A stretch of DNA of 64,000 bases, taken from CAIOYC01 sp965277345 (lineage in GTDB: Bacteria; Pseudomonadota; Alphaproteobacteria; Caulobacterales; Caulobacteraceae). Below the pieces are notes generated by a model. It was not told the origin of the DNA, searched no databases, and saw only the letters and a list, made by a program, of their open reading frames with translations. Position 1 is the first letter of the stretch. Every line of letters begins with the position of its first letter. Both the position numbers and the translations under genes were made by a program. The DNA lies in contig CBDICI010000004.1 in assembly GCA_965277345.1 (NCBI GenBank), positions 1,054,001-1,118,000 on the forward strand, written 5' to 3'. Positions 18,591-25,950 of the stretch are shown here, piece after piece.

Positions 18591-19070
18591 ATGCCAGACC
18601 GGCGTAAATTCCTGACCTGGAGCGCTGGAGGCGCTCTCGTGCTGAGCCATCCTGGCCAAGCCAGCGCGCAGACCGCCGCCACTCCTGCTCCTCAGGGGAG
18701 CGTTTCGCAGAGGTCCAATTTCAATTCCAACAATCACATGGAGCCGTCGAGAGTGCTTATGAATCATGCATTTGTCGATAACGTAGTCATGTGGGCCGAA
18801 TTGCCGGTCAAGCCGGACAGGCTCGAAGCGTTTCTAGATTATACGGTAGAGAATCTGAAGATCAGCAGGTCATATCGGGGCAATCTCGCGTTCGACATTC
18901 TGATAAGCGAAGCGCAGCCTAATACGGTCAATTTCTACGAAGTGTGGGAGTCGCCGAAGGCTCAACAGGAATACATGGCTTGGCGTACCCAGGCCGGCGA
19001 CCTGACGAAACTGCTCTCATTCTTGGCAGGTGAGCCCAAGTTCATGCAATTGCGCAGCATCGCCGTTTAG
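18591..19070 (+). CDS. Tat-exported antibiotic-biosynthesis-monooxygenase (ABM)-fold protein
   Basis: 159 residues from ATG 18591 (GAGGAG upstream). The N-terminus has a twin-arginine motif DRRKFL followed by a hydrophobic stretch and SAQTAA cleavage. The mature domain (about 60-155) has the ABM ferredoxin-like pattern: VVMWAELPVKPDRLEAFLDYT, ISRSYRGNLAFDIL, FYEVWESPKAQQEYMA. Such small domains act as quinol monooxygenases or heme/aromatic-binding proteins. Export through Tat suggests a folded, possibly cofactor-loaded protein in the periplasm. Confidence 0.78.
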   Translation: MPDRRKFLTWSAGGALVLSHPGQASAQTAATPAPQGSVSQRSNFNSNNHMEPSRVLMNHAFVDNVVMWAELPVKPDRLEAFLDYTVENLKISRSYRGNLAFDILISEAQPNTVNFYEVWESPKAQQEYMAWRTQAGDLTKLLSFLAGEPKFMQLRSIAV

Positions 19071-19253
19071 CTCAGCTCGGGCCAATCGCTCAGCTATCGG
19101 CCGCCGTCGCAACGCCAGAGTGCTCCATCACGCAAATGGCTGTCGAGGAAGGGCCTCTCACGCGAGGGCTAACGACTATGTCCGCTCACCACACACACAT
19201 CCTGGCCATCTGAACGTCCGCTTTTCCGGATACACCGCCCGGAACCTCTGATC

Positions 19254-20438
19254 CTAAGCCGCGACATTGGCGTAGCGGCGGCAGTGTTCGAGGTAGGCGC
19301 CTTCGTGGATCGACATCAGCTCCACCACCGCGTTCCAGAGCCAGGAGGGCGCGTCCAGGCTCTTGGAGCGGTTGCGGTCCAGTTCCGCGGCCCAATGGAC
19401 GCGGTCCTCGTCCGACAGCTGGCGTCCATGGGCGCGGCCCACCGCGCCGGCGAGGAAACGCGCCACCGTCACCGCCTCGTCCAGCGCCAGGCTCTCCATC
19501 TCCAGCTTCATGTCCTGGGGCAGAAGTTCGCGCACATAGACCGAGTGTTCGCCCAGATGCGCCGCGCGCATCCGATCCCCCAATGCGGGCGACAGGGCTC
19601 TGGCGCCGGTCACCACCCGCTCGCCGTGATCGCGATACACCGGGGCGTCGGCGGCGCGGGGGGCGGCGGCGCGCACCGCCTCCTTCACGTCGATCAGCCC
19701 CAGCTCGCGCGACTTGTCCTCGCCCATGGCCACCAGCAGGGCGTAGCGCAGGAGGCCGAGCGAACTGCAGCCCTTCACCCAATAGGCCGCATCCACCAGT
19801 TCCAGCGCCCCGTCGCTCTCGCGGGAGTGCAGGGCGCCCATGAGTTCACGCACGGGGGCGGAGGCCGCCAGTTCGGCCAGTTCGCCGCTCTCCAGCTTCG
19901 ACAGCGGCCAGAAGCGCTTGCCGAGCGGGATTTCCGGCTTCAGGTCCTCGATCCGCTCCTTGGCCAGGTGGCTCCAGCCGCGATGGCGCGAGACGTTCAG
20001 CAGGCCCCGGATCACCGGCGGCTTGTCGGCATCGGCCGCCCCCTCGCCGGTCAGGGCGTGCTGATAGCCGTCGACGATCTGCTCCACCATGCGCGCGGTG
20101 GCGATGCCCGGCAGGTCGAACCCCCGCGCGGCGCTGGCCAGGGAGAAGGCGAGGCGGATCACGTCGTGCACCGGGTTGCCCACCACCGTCTGGTCGAGGT
20201 CGCGGATCAGGATCGACACCTCGCCCTTGGCGTTGGCCACGGGGCCGAGGTTGCCATAGTGGCAGTCGCCGCAGATCCAGATCGACGGTCCGGTGGGCAG
20301 CACCCGCCCGTCCTGGCTCAGCCAGGCGTAGAACTGCTTGGTCGAGCCCCGTACATAGGTCTGGGCCGAGCGCGCCATCTTCCTCCGCTGGCGCGCGATG
20401 AGGATGTCGGCGCGATCGTCCGGCCTGGGCGGCTTCAT
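19254..20438 (-). CDS. DUF2252-family protein
   Basis: 394 residues from ATG 20438 (GGGGGAA upstream; in-frame ATG at 20480 also possible). It has the DUF2252 landmarks: RKMARSAQTYVRG near the N-terminus, WICGDCHYGNLGP (about 80) and IRDLDQTVVGNPVHDVIRLAFSL (about 105-127), which resemble aminoglycoside-phosphotransferase/kinase-like catalytic loops. The function of this family is not established. A monocistronic gene with 180 empty bases downstream. Confidence 0.85.
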   Translation of the reverse strand: MKPPRPDDRADILIARQRRKMARSAQTYVRGSTKQFYAWLSQDGRVLPTGPSIWICGDCHYGNLGPVANAKGEVSILIRDLDQTVVGNPVHDVIRLAFSLASAARGFDLPGIATARMVEQIVDGYQHALTGEGAADADKPPVIRGLLNVSRHRGWSHLAKERIEDLKPEIPLGKRFWPLSKLESGELAELAASAPVRELMGALHSRESDGALELVDAAYWVKGCSSLGLLRYALLVAMGEDKSRELGLIDVKEAVRAAAPRAADAPVYRDHGERVVTGARALSPALGDRMRAAHLGEHSVYVRELLPQDMKLEMESLALDEAVTVARFLAGAVGRAHGRQLSDEDRVHWAAELDRNRSKSLDAPSWLWNAVVELMSIHEGAYLEHCRRYANVAA

Positions 20439-20566
20439 GCGTGGCGTTCCCCCGAAATGGCGTCCAGGAACGCCGTACACGGAGAATAGCCGCCGTCACG
20501 AACGAAATCCTCGCTCACCGAGATAATGTGAGCCCAGCACGCAGCGCTTTTTGAGAGGTGAAAATA

Positions 20567-22330
20567 CTACGCCGCCGCCATGGCCGGCGGGGCGGCCCGG
20601 GCGCCGCGGAGGAGGCGGCCGGGGAGGGCGGCGGTGGGTTCGCCGTCGCGATAGGTGACCTCGCCGGCCAGGATCGTGGCTCTGTAGCCCTCGGCGCGCT
20701 GGATCAGGCGCCGTCCGCCGGCGGGCAGGTCGTAGGCCACCTGCGGCGCCAGCAGCGTCAGGGCGTCGTAGTCGATCAGGTTGAGATCGGCCCTCAGGCC
20801 CGGCCGGATCATGCCCCGGTCCAGCAGGCCGAAGGCCGCGGCGGTGTCGTGCGTCTGCATCCGCACCACCTGCTCAACGCTGAACCTGGGACCGCGCGTG
20901 CGATCCCGCGTCCAGTGGGTCAGCATCGAGGTGGGGAAGGAGCCGTCGCAGATGGTCCCCACGTGCGCCCCGCCGTCGGACAGCCCGGGAATGGTGTCGG
21001 CATCCGCGAGGAGCTCGTAGGCGTGATCGAGGTCGCCGTTGGCGTAGTTCAGGAACGGCACATAGATCATGCCGCGCCCCTCTCCCGCCAGCATGTGGTC
21101 GAGCGCCAGTTCGGCGGGCGAGACCCCCGCCCGTTCGGCCCGTGCGCCGAGGGCCTCGTCGCGGCGCGGCTCATAGTCCGGGGCGCGGGCGGCGAGGGTA
21201 TACATGTTGGCCCAGTTGCGGAGCGTGGAGGCGGCGAAGACCGCCGCGCGGTCCGTGGGCTCCTCGAACAGGCGGGCGCGCAGCGCCGCATCCCCCTTCA
21301 GCCGCGCCACCCGTTCGGCTAACGGCAGATGGGCGATGGCCTTGTAGGCGGGGTGCTGGATGAAGGGGTTCAGCGTCAGTTCAAGCCCCAGCAGCACGCC
21401 CACCGGGCGGCCGCACACCTGCGCCTTGATGGGCAGGCCCTCGCCGGCCGCCGTGTTCACCGCCGCCAGCAACCCCCGCCAGCTCTCCGGCGCGCGGGGC
21501 GATTGCAGCAGGGAGAAGGTCAGGGGCCGGCCGCTTGCCTGCATGATCCGCTTCAGCATGGCGAACTCGGCCTCCGGGTCGGCGAAGTCGGAGACCACCT
21601 GCAGGATGCCCGCACCCAGCCCGCCGTTGGCCGCCTTCAGCCCGAGGGCGATGCCGGCCAGTTCGTCCTCCGCCGCGGTCAGGGTCGGCGTGGGCTGGCC
21701 GTCGGAAGTGCGGTGATTCAGCGTGCGCGAGGTGGAGAAGCCGAGCGCGCCGGCCTCCATCGCCCGTCTGGCCAGGATCGCCATGGCCTCGATGTCCGCC
21801 GCGCTGGCCGGCTCGCGGTTGGCCCCGCGCTCGCCCATCACGAACACGCGCAGCGCCGCGTGGGGCAGTTGGGAGCCGATGTCCACGTCGAAGCGGCGGC
21901 CCGCCAGCGCGTCGAGATAGTCGGGATAGGAGCGCCAGCTCCACGGCAGGCCCTCGGCCATCACCGGATGGGGAATGTCCTCCACCCCCTCCATCAGCCG
22001 GATCAGCCGGTCGTGATCCTCCGCCTTGCAGGGCGCGAAGCCGACGCCGCAATTGCCCATCACCACGGTGGTGACCCCGTGCCAGGACGACGGCTGCATC
22101 CGTTCGTCCCACGTGGCCTGCCCGTCATAGTGGGTGTGCACATCGACGAAGCCGGGGGTGACCAAGAGGCCCCGGGCGTCGATCTCCTCGCGGCCCTGGC
22201 CGGCGATACGGCCCACCCCGACGATGCGACCGGCGCTGATCGCCACGTCGGCCTCAAACCCGGGGGCGCCCGAACCGTCCACCACCGTGCCGCCACGCAC
22301 AACCAGATCGAAGCTAGGCGCCGCCATCAC
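20567..22330 (-). CDS. N-acyl-D-amino-acid deacylase-type amidohydrolase
   Basis: 587 residues, metal-dependent amidohydrolase. The N-terminal beta-sandwich opens with DLVVRGGTVVDGSG. The metal site starts with HTHYDGQ (H65, H67). GNCGVGFAPC (about 92-101) is the cysteine region of D-aminoacylases, and LSDGGAHVG (about 460) supplies the catalytic Asp. The C-terminus returns to the sandwich (RADLNLIDYD). It probably hydrolyses N-acyl-D-amino acids or related amides. Its promoter side faces the island's left junction, only 60 bases away, so insertion replaced most of its upstream region. Confidence 0.88.
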   Translation of the reverse strand: MMAAPSFDLVVRGGTVVDGSGAPGFEADVAISAGRIVGVGRIAGQGREEIDARGLLVTPGFVDVHTHYDGQATWDERMQPSSWHGVTTVVMGNCGVGFAPCKAEDHDRLIRLMEGVEDIPHPVMAEGLPWSWRSYPDYLDALAGRRFDVDIGSQLPHAALRVFVMGERGANREPASAADIEAMAILARRAMEAGALGFSTSRTLNHRTSDGQPTPTLTAAEDELAGIALGLKAANGGLGAGILQVVSDFADPEAEFAMLKRIMQASGRPLTFSLLQSPRAPESWRGLLAAVNTAAGEGLPIKAQVCGRPVGVLLGLELTLNPFIQHPAYKAIAHLPLAERVARLKGDAALRARLFEEPTDRAAVFAASTLRNWANMYTLAARAPDYEPRRDEALGARAERAGVSPAELALDHMLAGEGRGMIYVPFLNYANGDLDHAYELLADADTIPGLSDGGAHVGTICDGSFPTSMLTHWTRDRTRGPRFSVEQVVRMQTHDTAAAFGLLDRGMIRPGLRADLNLIDYDALTLLAPQVAYDLPAGGRRLIQRAEGYRATILAGEVTYRDGEPTAALPGRLLRGARAAPPAMAAA

Positions 22331-22375
22331 ACCGCTCCCGTGGTCTCTTGTTATCGCCGTTCAGTTTGCGCGCGG

Positions 22376-22405
22376 CCTCGCCCTTCGACAAGCTCGGGAT
22401 CAGGA
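22376..22405. repeat. Left border copy of the CTTCGACAAGCTC interspersed repeat
   Basis: A 30-base stretch whose reverse complement differs at only about 3-4 positions from 41935-41964 at the right border. The two copies are inverted relative to each other. Confidence 0.8.
22391..22400 (+). repeat. Left junction 10-mer AGCTCGGGAT
   Basis: Identical to 41895-41904 in the same orientation; marks the crossover or duplication point at the island's left edge. Confidence 0.7.
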
Positions 22406-22637
22406 CCTCGATCGCCACGGTCCCCAGCGGGCCACACCGATCGCCCGGCTTCTTCCCGGCGCGCTCGAACCGCTCGGCCGCCGTCAGATAACGCGCCACG
22501 TCTCGCGGTTTGAACGGTCGCCAGAACACGCCCTCGCACCGGCCCTGCGGTCGGCTGTAGCGGCGCACCGGCTCGGCCGGCCGCGCTCCCCTTCCCGGCT
22601 CTACGCCTCGCGCAAAGCCCTCAAATGCAAGCTCCAT
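22401..22637 (-). pseudogene. Plasmid replication initiator, N-terminal fragment
   Basis: About 79 codons from ATG 22637 resemble the N-terminus of alphaproteobacterial plasmid helix-turn-helix replication proteins: VFWRPFKPRDVARYLTAAER, then the GPLGTVAIEVL segment. After that the frame enters border-repeat sequence (IPSLSKGEA) and runs 30 codons into host DNA. The missing winged-helix half is found at 41706-41910. The gene is non-functional as it stands, so the element no longer replicates independently from this copy. Family assignment is from memory of these proteins and is moderately sure. Confidence 0.68.
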
Positions 22638-22705
22638 ATGCCTTCCCATCGCGTTGGGTCGGCCCGTCGCTGGCGTGGCTGATCGATAGACAAAGCTCCG
22701 CCGTC

Positions 22706-22724
22706 ACCGCCGAAGCGGTTTTTT
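22706..22724 (+). terminator. Small hairpin with T run opposite the rep leader
   Basis: ACCGC-CGAA-GCGGT followed by TTTTT. There is no plus-strand gene for it to end; it sits about 70 bases upstream of the rep start on the opposite strand. Confidence 0.5.
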
Positions 22725-23023
22725 GTTGACTACGGCTCGGTTTTGCGGGAGCTTCGGGGTTGAAACACGTCCCCGGCGCTTCCCGCGCCACCGAGATTAT
22801 CGAACAGCCCGGGCGCCAACTCGGGCTTTCGTCTGTCTGGGACACCGCATCCGCCAAGATGGCGACAGCCCGAACAACCGAATTGGCGCGACACTTCGCA
22901 CCGCTGCGTCAGCGTGACGCGATTCTCCAACTCCGACGACGCCGGGCAGAAATCTCGCCACTACGCAGGATTGGTCTAGGGATGGTTAAGCGGTCGTTAA
23001 GTGATGCGTCGCTTGCGTGCCAT

Positions 23024-23035
23024 CGTGCTAGCACG
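23024..23035. repeat. Partition-site palindrome, copy 1 (CGTGCTAGCACG)
   Basis: A perfect 12-base palindrome just downstream of the small partition gene, followed by a related GCGCTAGCGC at 23041-23050. Same sequence at 23331 and 24000. Confidence 0.75.
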
Positions 23036-23043
23036 CTTGCGCG

Positions 23044-23310
23044 CTAGCGCTCAGCGAACGGGTGCTTTCCTCGCGCCCGCATCAACAGGTCCAGCGCTTC
23101 ACCGAGAAGCGCCTGGATGGTCGTCCCCTCGTCGAGGGCGAGTTGGTGGAGCGTTCGGCGCACCTGGGAGCTGAAATAGCCCATAACCGGCTTCTTGCCC
23201 TCGCGGGCCTTTGCGACCGTAGATGCCGCGCGCTCAACCACTTCCGCCAGCACCGGCGCGGGTGCCGCCTTGGCGGCCACGTCCTGCTTTAGTCCTGCGA
23301 ACCGGCTCAT
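23044..23310 (-). CDS. ParB-like ribbon-helix-helix partition partner
   Basis: 88 residues. An Ala/Val-rich N-terminal half is followed by a C-terminal ribbon-helix-helix-like segment (about 45-82: MGYFSSQVRRTLHQLALDEGTTIQALLGEALDLLM). Its start overlaps the parA stop by 4 bases (ATGA), the standard arrangement of small type Ib partition partners. Expected to bind centromere repeats and the parA promoter; the three CGTGCTAGCACG palindromes around the pair are the obvious targets. Confidence 0.72.
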   Translation of the reverse strand: MSRFAGLKQDVAAKAAPAPVLAEVVERAASTVAKAREGKKPVMGYFSSQVRRTLHQLALDEGTTIQALLGEALDLLMRARGKHPFAER

Positions 23311-23978
23311 GCCGCGACCTTGCGTGCTTTCGTGCTAGCACGCTTGCTTGCTTGCGCGCCAACCTGCTGGCTAAGCCACGTCCACAGCGCCGCGACCTCC
23401 TCGGCCGCTTTCCCGCCTGGATCGGTTTCGACGGCGGTTTTTCCCTCGCCCGTGCTGTGATGATATGCGGCCCGCTCGGACATGACGACGGGCGCAACCT
23501 TTAGGCCGAAGCTGCGGACCAACTCGGCGGCCTCTCGATAAAGATTTGCCGCCCTCGGCGGTCCTGCCGTGAACACAACGAACGCTGGTTTGCCGCTGGC
23601 CTTCACTAGGTCGGCCGTCGTCTGGATGGCCTCCAAATCGAAGGCGCGGGGGCGGCAGGGAATAAGAAGGATGTCGGCCGCGCGACACGCCGCTGCGGCC
23701 ATGCTGTCCGCGTGTGGCGGGGTGTCGATCACGGCCAGCTCGGCGCCAAGCGCGGCGGCCTCGGCGAGCTTTTTGGGGAGGAGGGGAGGGGAGGCGCAGT
23801 CGATCACCTCCGGATCGATTCCACCACGCCACTGCCCCCAGCGGCTCGCGGTCGCCTGCGGATCTGCATCCACGATCAGAGTGACGAGCTTTGACGCCGC
23901 GCCGGCGGCGGCGAGATGAATGGCGAGCGTGGTCTTTCCCGCTCCGCCCTTCTGACTGACGATCGCCACGGTTATCAT
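23307..23978 (-). CDS. parA: ParA-family partition ATPase
   Basis: 223 residues with a deviant Walker A motif KGGAGKTT at 10-17, a Walker A' VDADPQATAS (about 37-46) and Walker B region LAVIDTPPH (about 81-89). There is no N-terminal helix-turn-helix, so it is the short plasmid type Ib form. It drives plasmid segregation with the small partner gene that follows. The C-terminal codons contain one CGTGCTAGCACG palindrome, and another lies 22 bases upstream of the start. Confidence 0.9.
   Translation of the reverse strand: MITVAIVSQKGGAGKTTLAIHLAAAGAASKLVTLIVDADPQATASRWGQWRGGIDPEVIDCASPPLLPKKLAEAAALGAELAVIDTPPHADSMAAAACRAADILLIPCRPRAFDLEAIQTTADLVKASGKPAFVVFTAGPPRAANLYREAAELVRSFGLKVAPVVMSERAAYHHSTGEGKTAVETDPGGKAAEEVAALWTWLSQQVGAQASKRASTKARKVAA
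23331..23342. repeat. Partition-site palindrome, copy 2 (inside parA)
   Basis: CGTGCTAGCACG within the last codons of parA, followed on the plus strand by tandem CTTG units. Confidence 0.75.
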
Positions 23979-23999
23979 GCTGACCTCCTAGCCGGTTGG

Positions 24000-24011
24000 C
24001 GTGCTAGCACG
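24000..24011. repeat. Partition-site palindrome, copy 3 (upstream of parA)
   Basis: CGTGCTAGCACG 22 bases before the parA start, in operator position. It could serve both as centromere and as the autoregulatory site. Confidence 0.75.
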
Positions 24012-24157
24012 CTGACATGCTGAGCCGATTTTTGTGAATGACAAGTTAACCCTTCCGCCCCGCGCACCCGCCTGGAAGGGCCTCCGTCTCCACCCCACCT
24101 GAAATATCAAACTAGGCATGACACTTAAGGGTAACTGGTGGCGGAGCTGACGAGATC

Positions 24158-24546
24158 GTGCGGGTTTTCAAAAACGCTTGGTTTCAGAAGTTCGCCCGCA
24201 GGGAAAAGATTAGCGACACGGCCCTTTGCGAGGCCGTCGCGCGTGCGGAAGCGGGACTGATCGACGCCGACCTCGGCGGCGGCCTTCTCAAGCAGCGCGT
24301 GGCACGGCCTGGCGCTGGAAGTCCGGCGGTTACCGGACGCTGATTTTCTTTCGTGTCAAAACGCGGGCGGTGTTTGCGTTCGGGTTCGCCAAAAACGACA
24401 GGGCGAACCTCGATGAGGACGAAGAGGCGGCGTTCAAGAAAGCGGCGAAGCTCGTCCTGGCGTTTTCGGATGAGCAAATGGACGCTGAGTTAGAGAGTGG
24501 ACGCCTGGCGGAGGTGAATTGCGATGACCAAGATTTACAAAAGTGA
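24158..24546 (+). pseudogene. RelE/HigB-type toxin gene, frameshifted
   Basis: From GTG 24158 the first frame encodes FKNAWFQKFARREKISDTALCEAV...LLKQRVARPG and then meets a stop at 24343. The missing second half continues in another frame from about 24318: WKSGGYRTLIFFR, FAFGFAKNDRANL, ending at 24546. Joined, they give a normal-length RelE-superfamily toxin ('addiction module killer' group) with the conserved K-SGGYR core. A one-base change near 24310-24322 breaks it. The intact antitoxin follows with a 23-base overlap. Confidence 0.82.
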
Positions 24547-24841
24547 GGCGATGGCGGCCGTTCACGAGATGATGGAAGGATTCCATCAGACCGGCGCGAT
24601 CGACAAGCAGACGATGCGGGAATTCGACGAGGCTTGCCTTACGCCGGCCCCCGCACTGTCGCCTGGCGAGATCAAGGCGATCAGGGAGCACGAGGCCGTG
24701 TCCCAGCCTGTATTTGCCCGTTATCTGAACGTCTCGAAAAACCTGGTGTCCGAGTGGGAGCGCGGCGCCAAGCGGCCTGGCGGCCCGGCGCTGCGCCTGC
24801 TCACCGTTGTGAAGAAAAATGGGCTGCGCGCGATAGCGTAG
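24524..24841 (+). CDS. HigA-type helix-turn-helix antitoxin
   Basis: 105 residues. A helical N-terminus (YKSEAMAAVHEMMEGFHQTG) is followed by an XRE-type helix-turn-helix (about 50-95: LSPGEIKAIREHEAVSQPVFARYLNVSKNLVSEWERGAKRPGGPAL). It would neutralise the upstream toxin and repress the pair. It overlaps the toxin remnant by 23 bases. It remains intact although the toxin is frameshifted, so the module should no longer be addictive. Confidence 0.88.
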   Translation: MTKIYKSEAMAAVHEMMEGFHQTGAIDKQTMREFDEACLTPAPALSPGEIKAIREHEAVSQPVFARYLNVSKNLVSEWERGAKRPGGPALRLLTVVKKNGLRAIA

Positions 24842-24940
24842 GCGAGGGGATAATCGTTGGCCGCCGCGATCCCCTGGCCTAAGTAAACTCTGCGGCTTCC
24901 GGAAAACGGATGTCCGTTGCCCGCAAGGGAGCTACGCGCC

Positions 24941-24968
24941 AGGGGAGTCGAAAGGCTCCCCTTGGTTC
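24941..24968 (+). terminator. Hairpin between antitoxin and resolvase stops
   Basis: AGGGGAG and CTCCCCT arms (24941-24947/24956-24962) with an 8-base loop, followed by a T-rich TGGTTCGTTT. It lies between convergent stops at 24841 and 24984. Confidence 0.5.
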
Positions 24969-24983
24969 GTTTGAGCCCCAGGG

Positions 24984-25550
24984 TCAGACACCCGCCCGCC
25001 GCGCCAGCGTCGCCCGGAGCGTCTTGTCGCTGACCCCATAGGCGCGCGCGACCACCCGGACAGGCTCCTCGCTGGCGAGCCGATCGCGCGCCTCGGTGAT
25101 CTGCTGGCCACTCATCTTCAGCGGCCGGCCGAGGTGGCGGCCGGCGGCTTTAGCGACCGCGATCCCATGCCGTTGTCGGTCCTTGGTGCGCCGTCGCTCA
25201 TGTGCCGCCAGACTGGCGAGAATATCGGCGATCAATCGTCCGTCGTTCGTCGTGATGTCGAGGGAGGGGAGGGCGAGCACCCTGAGCGCCACGCCTCGGC
25301 GGATCAGCTCGTCCATCATGGCGATCGCCTCGCCCGTGCTGCGGCCCAGCCGGTCCAACTCCGTCACGAACAGCTCGTCCCCTGCCTGTAGACCGCTCAA
25401 GAGCTTGTCGAGACGATGCCGGGCCTTCACGCCGCTCTGCACCTCCTCGATGACCTGGTCACACTCGGCGGCGCCCAACGCGGATCGCTGGCGGGCGAGG
25501 CTTTGTTCCTCGGTCGAAACCCGTGCGTAGCCGTGCCGCATTTCTCCCAT
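24984..25550 (-). CDS. Small serine recombinase/resolvase
   Basis: 188 residues from ATG 25550 (AAAGG upstream; ATG 25541 is an alternative). A catalytic resolvase domain with YARVSTEEQ (nucleophile Ser near residue 11), LFVTELDRLGRS and the E-helix region RRGVALRVLALPSLDIT...RLIADILASLAAHER, then a C-terminal helix-turn-helix (about 140-185, VARAYGVSDKTL). It probably resolves multimers or cointegrates of the plasmid. No full res site was recognised. Confidence 0.9.
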   Translation of the reverse strand: MGEMRHGYARVSTEEQSLARQRSALGAAECDQVIEEVQSGVKARHRLDKLLSGLQAGDELFVTELDRLGRSTGEAIAMMDELIRRGVALRVLALPSLDITTNDGRLIADILASLAAHERRRTKDRQRHGIAVAKAAGRHLGRPLKMSGQQITEARDRLASEEPVRVVARAYGVSDKTLRATLARRAGV

Positions 25551-25617
25551 CACCTTTCGTCCCTTCCAACTAGCTGATTTGGTTGGGATAGGGGAGGGTG
25601 GAAGAAAGGTAGACCTT

Positions 25618-25663
25618 TTGACGCTATCGCATCTCCAACGGATAGGATAGGGGGCTATCCTAT
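25618..25663 (+). promoter_or_regulatory. dmeR-dmeF promoter with G-tract operator
   Basis: TTGACG (25618-25623) and GATAGG (25641-25646) are 17 bases apart. Overlapping the -10 and start region is the inverted repeat ATAGGATAG-GGGG-CTATCCTAT (25642-25663). A G-tract flanked by inverted repeats is the known operator form of RcnR/CsoR-family repressors. The right arm reaches the dmeR start codon (25662). Confidence 0.7.
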
Positions 25664-25937
25664 GCACGCCACCCTCCACAGAGAGAAGTTGGTTGCACGC
25701 GCCCGCCGCATCCGTGGCTAGGTCGAGGCGATCGAGCGCGCTTTGGAGGGCGAGTCGGATTGCGCGACGCTCATGCACCTGATCGCCGCCGTGCGCGGGG
25801 CGACATCGGGTTTGATGGTCGAGGTGATGGAAGATCATGTGCGCCACCACCTAGTGGATCCCGTGAAGCATCCCGAAGCTTTGGACGGCGAGGCTGCGGA
25901 TCACCTCGTCGACGTGCTGAAAACCTACCTGAAATAA
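25662..25937 (+). pseudogene. dmeR: DmeR/RcnR-type metal-responsive repressor with internal amber codon
   Basis: Starting at ATG 25662 the frame reads a typical CsoR/RcnR/FrmR N-terminus (LHREKLVARARRIRG). A TAG at 25719-25721 then stands where the family has a Gln (RG-Q-VEAIERALE). After it the frame continues unbroken to 25937 with metal-ligand positions present: Cys in DCATLMH and two His in EDHVRHH. Everything except codon 20 looks functional. It directly precedes dmeF, the usual dmeRF order. If the stop is real, repression should be lost unless a downstream start or suppression rescues it. Confidence 0.82.
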
Positions 25938-25950
25938 GGCGGCGACGACC

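Larger units (their letters stand above)
22638..23043. other. Non-coding region between rep and the partition genes; candidate origin
   Basis: About 400 bases without a convincing gene. It holds a terminator-like hairpin (22706-22724) reading rightward, an A/T-richer stretch, and the CGTGCTAGCACG palindrome at its right end. Its position between rep and par is where an origin and the rep leader would lie. I find no clear iterons. Confidence 0.45.

Noticed and set aside
22760..23047. 95-codon open frame on the plus strand between rep and par
   Set aside because: No ribosome site, no family and an atypical composition; it covers the partition palindrome and the presumed origin region.
23338..23360. 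Tandem CTTG units as iterons
   Set aside because: Only a few four-base units next to the parA palindrome, too short and few for replication iterons.
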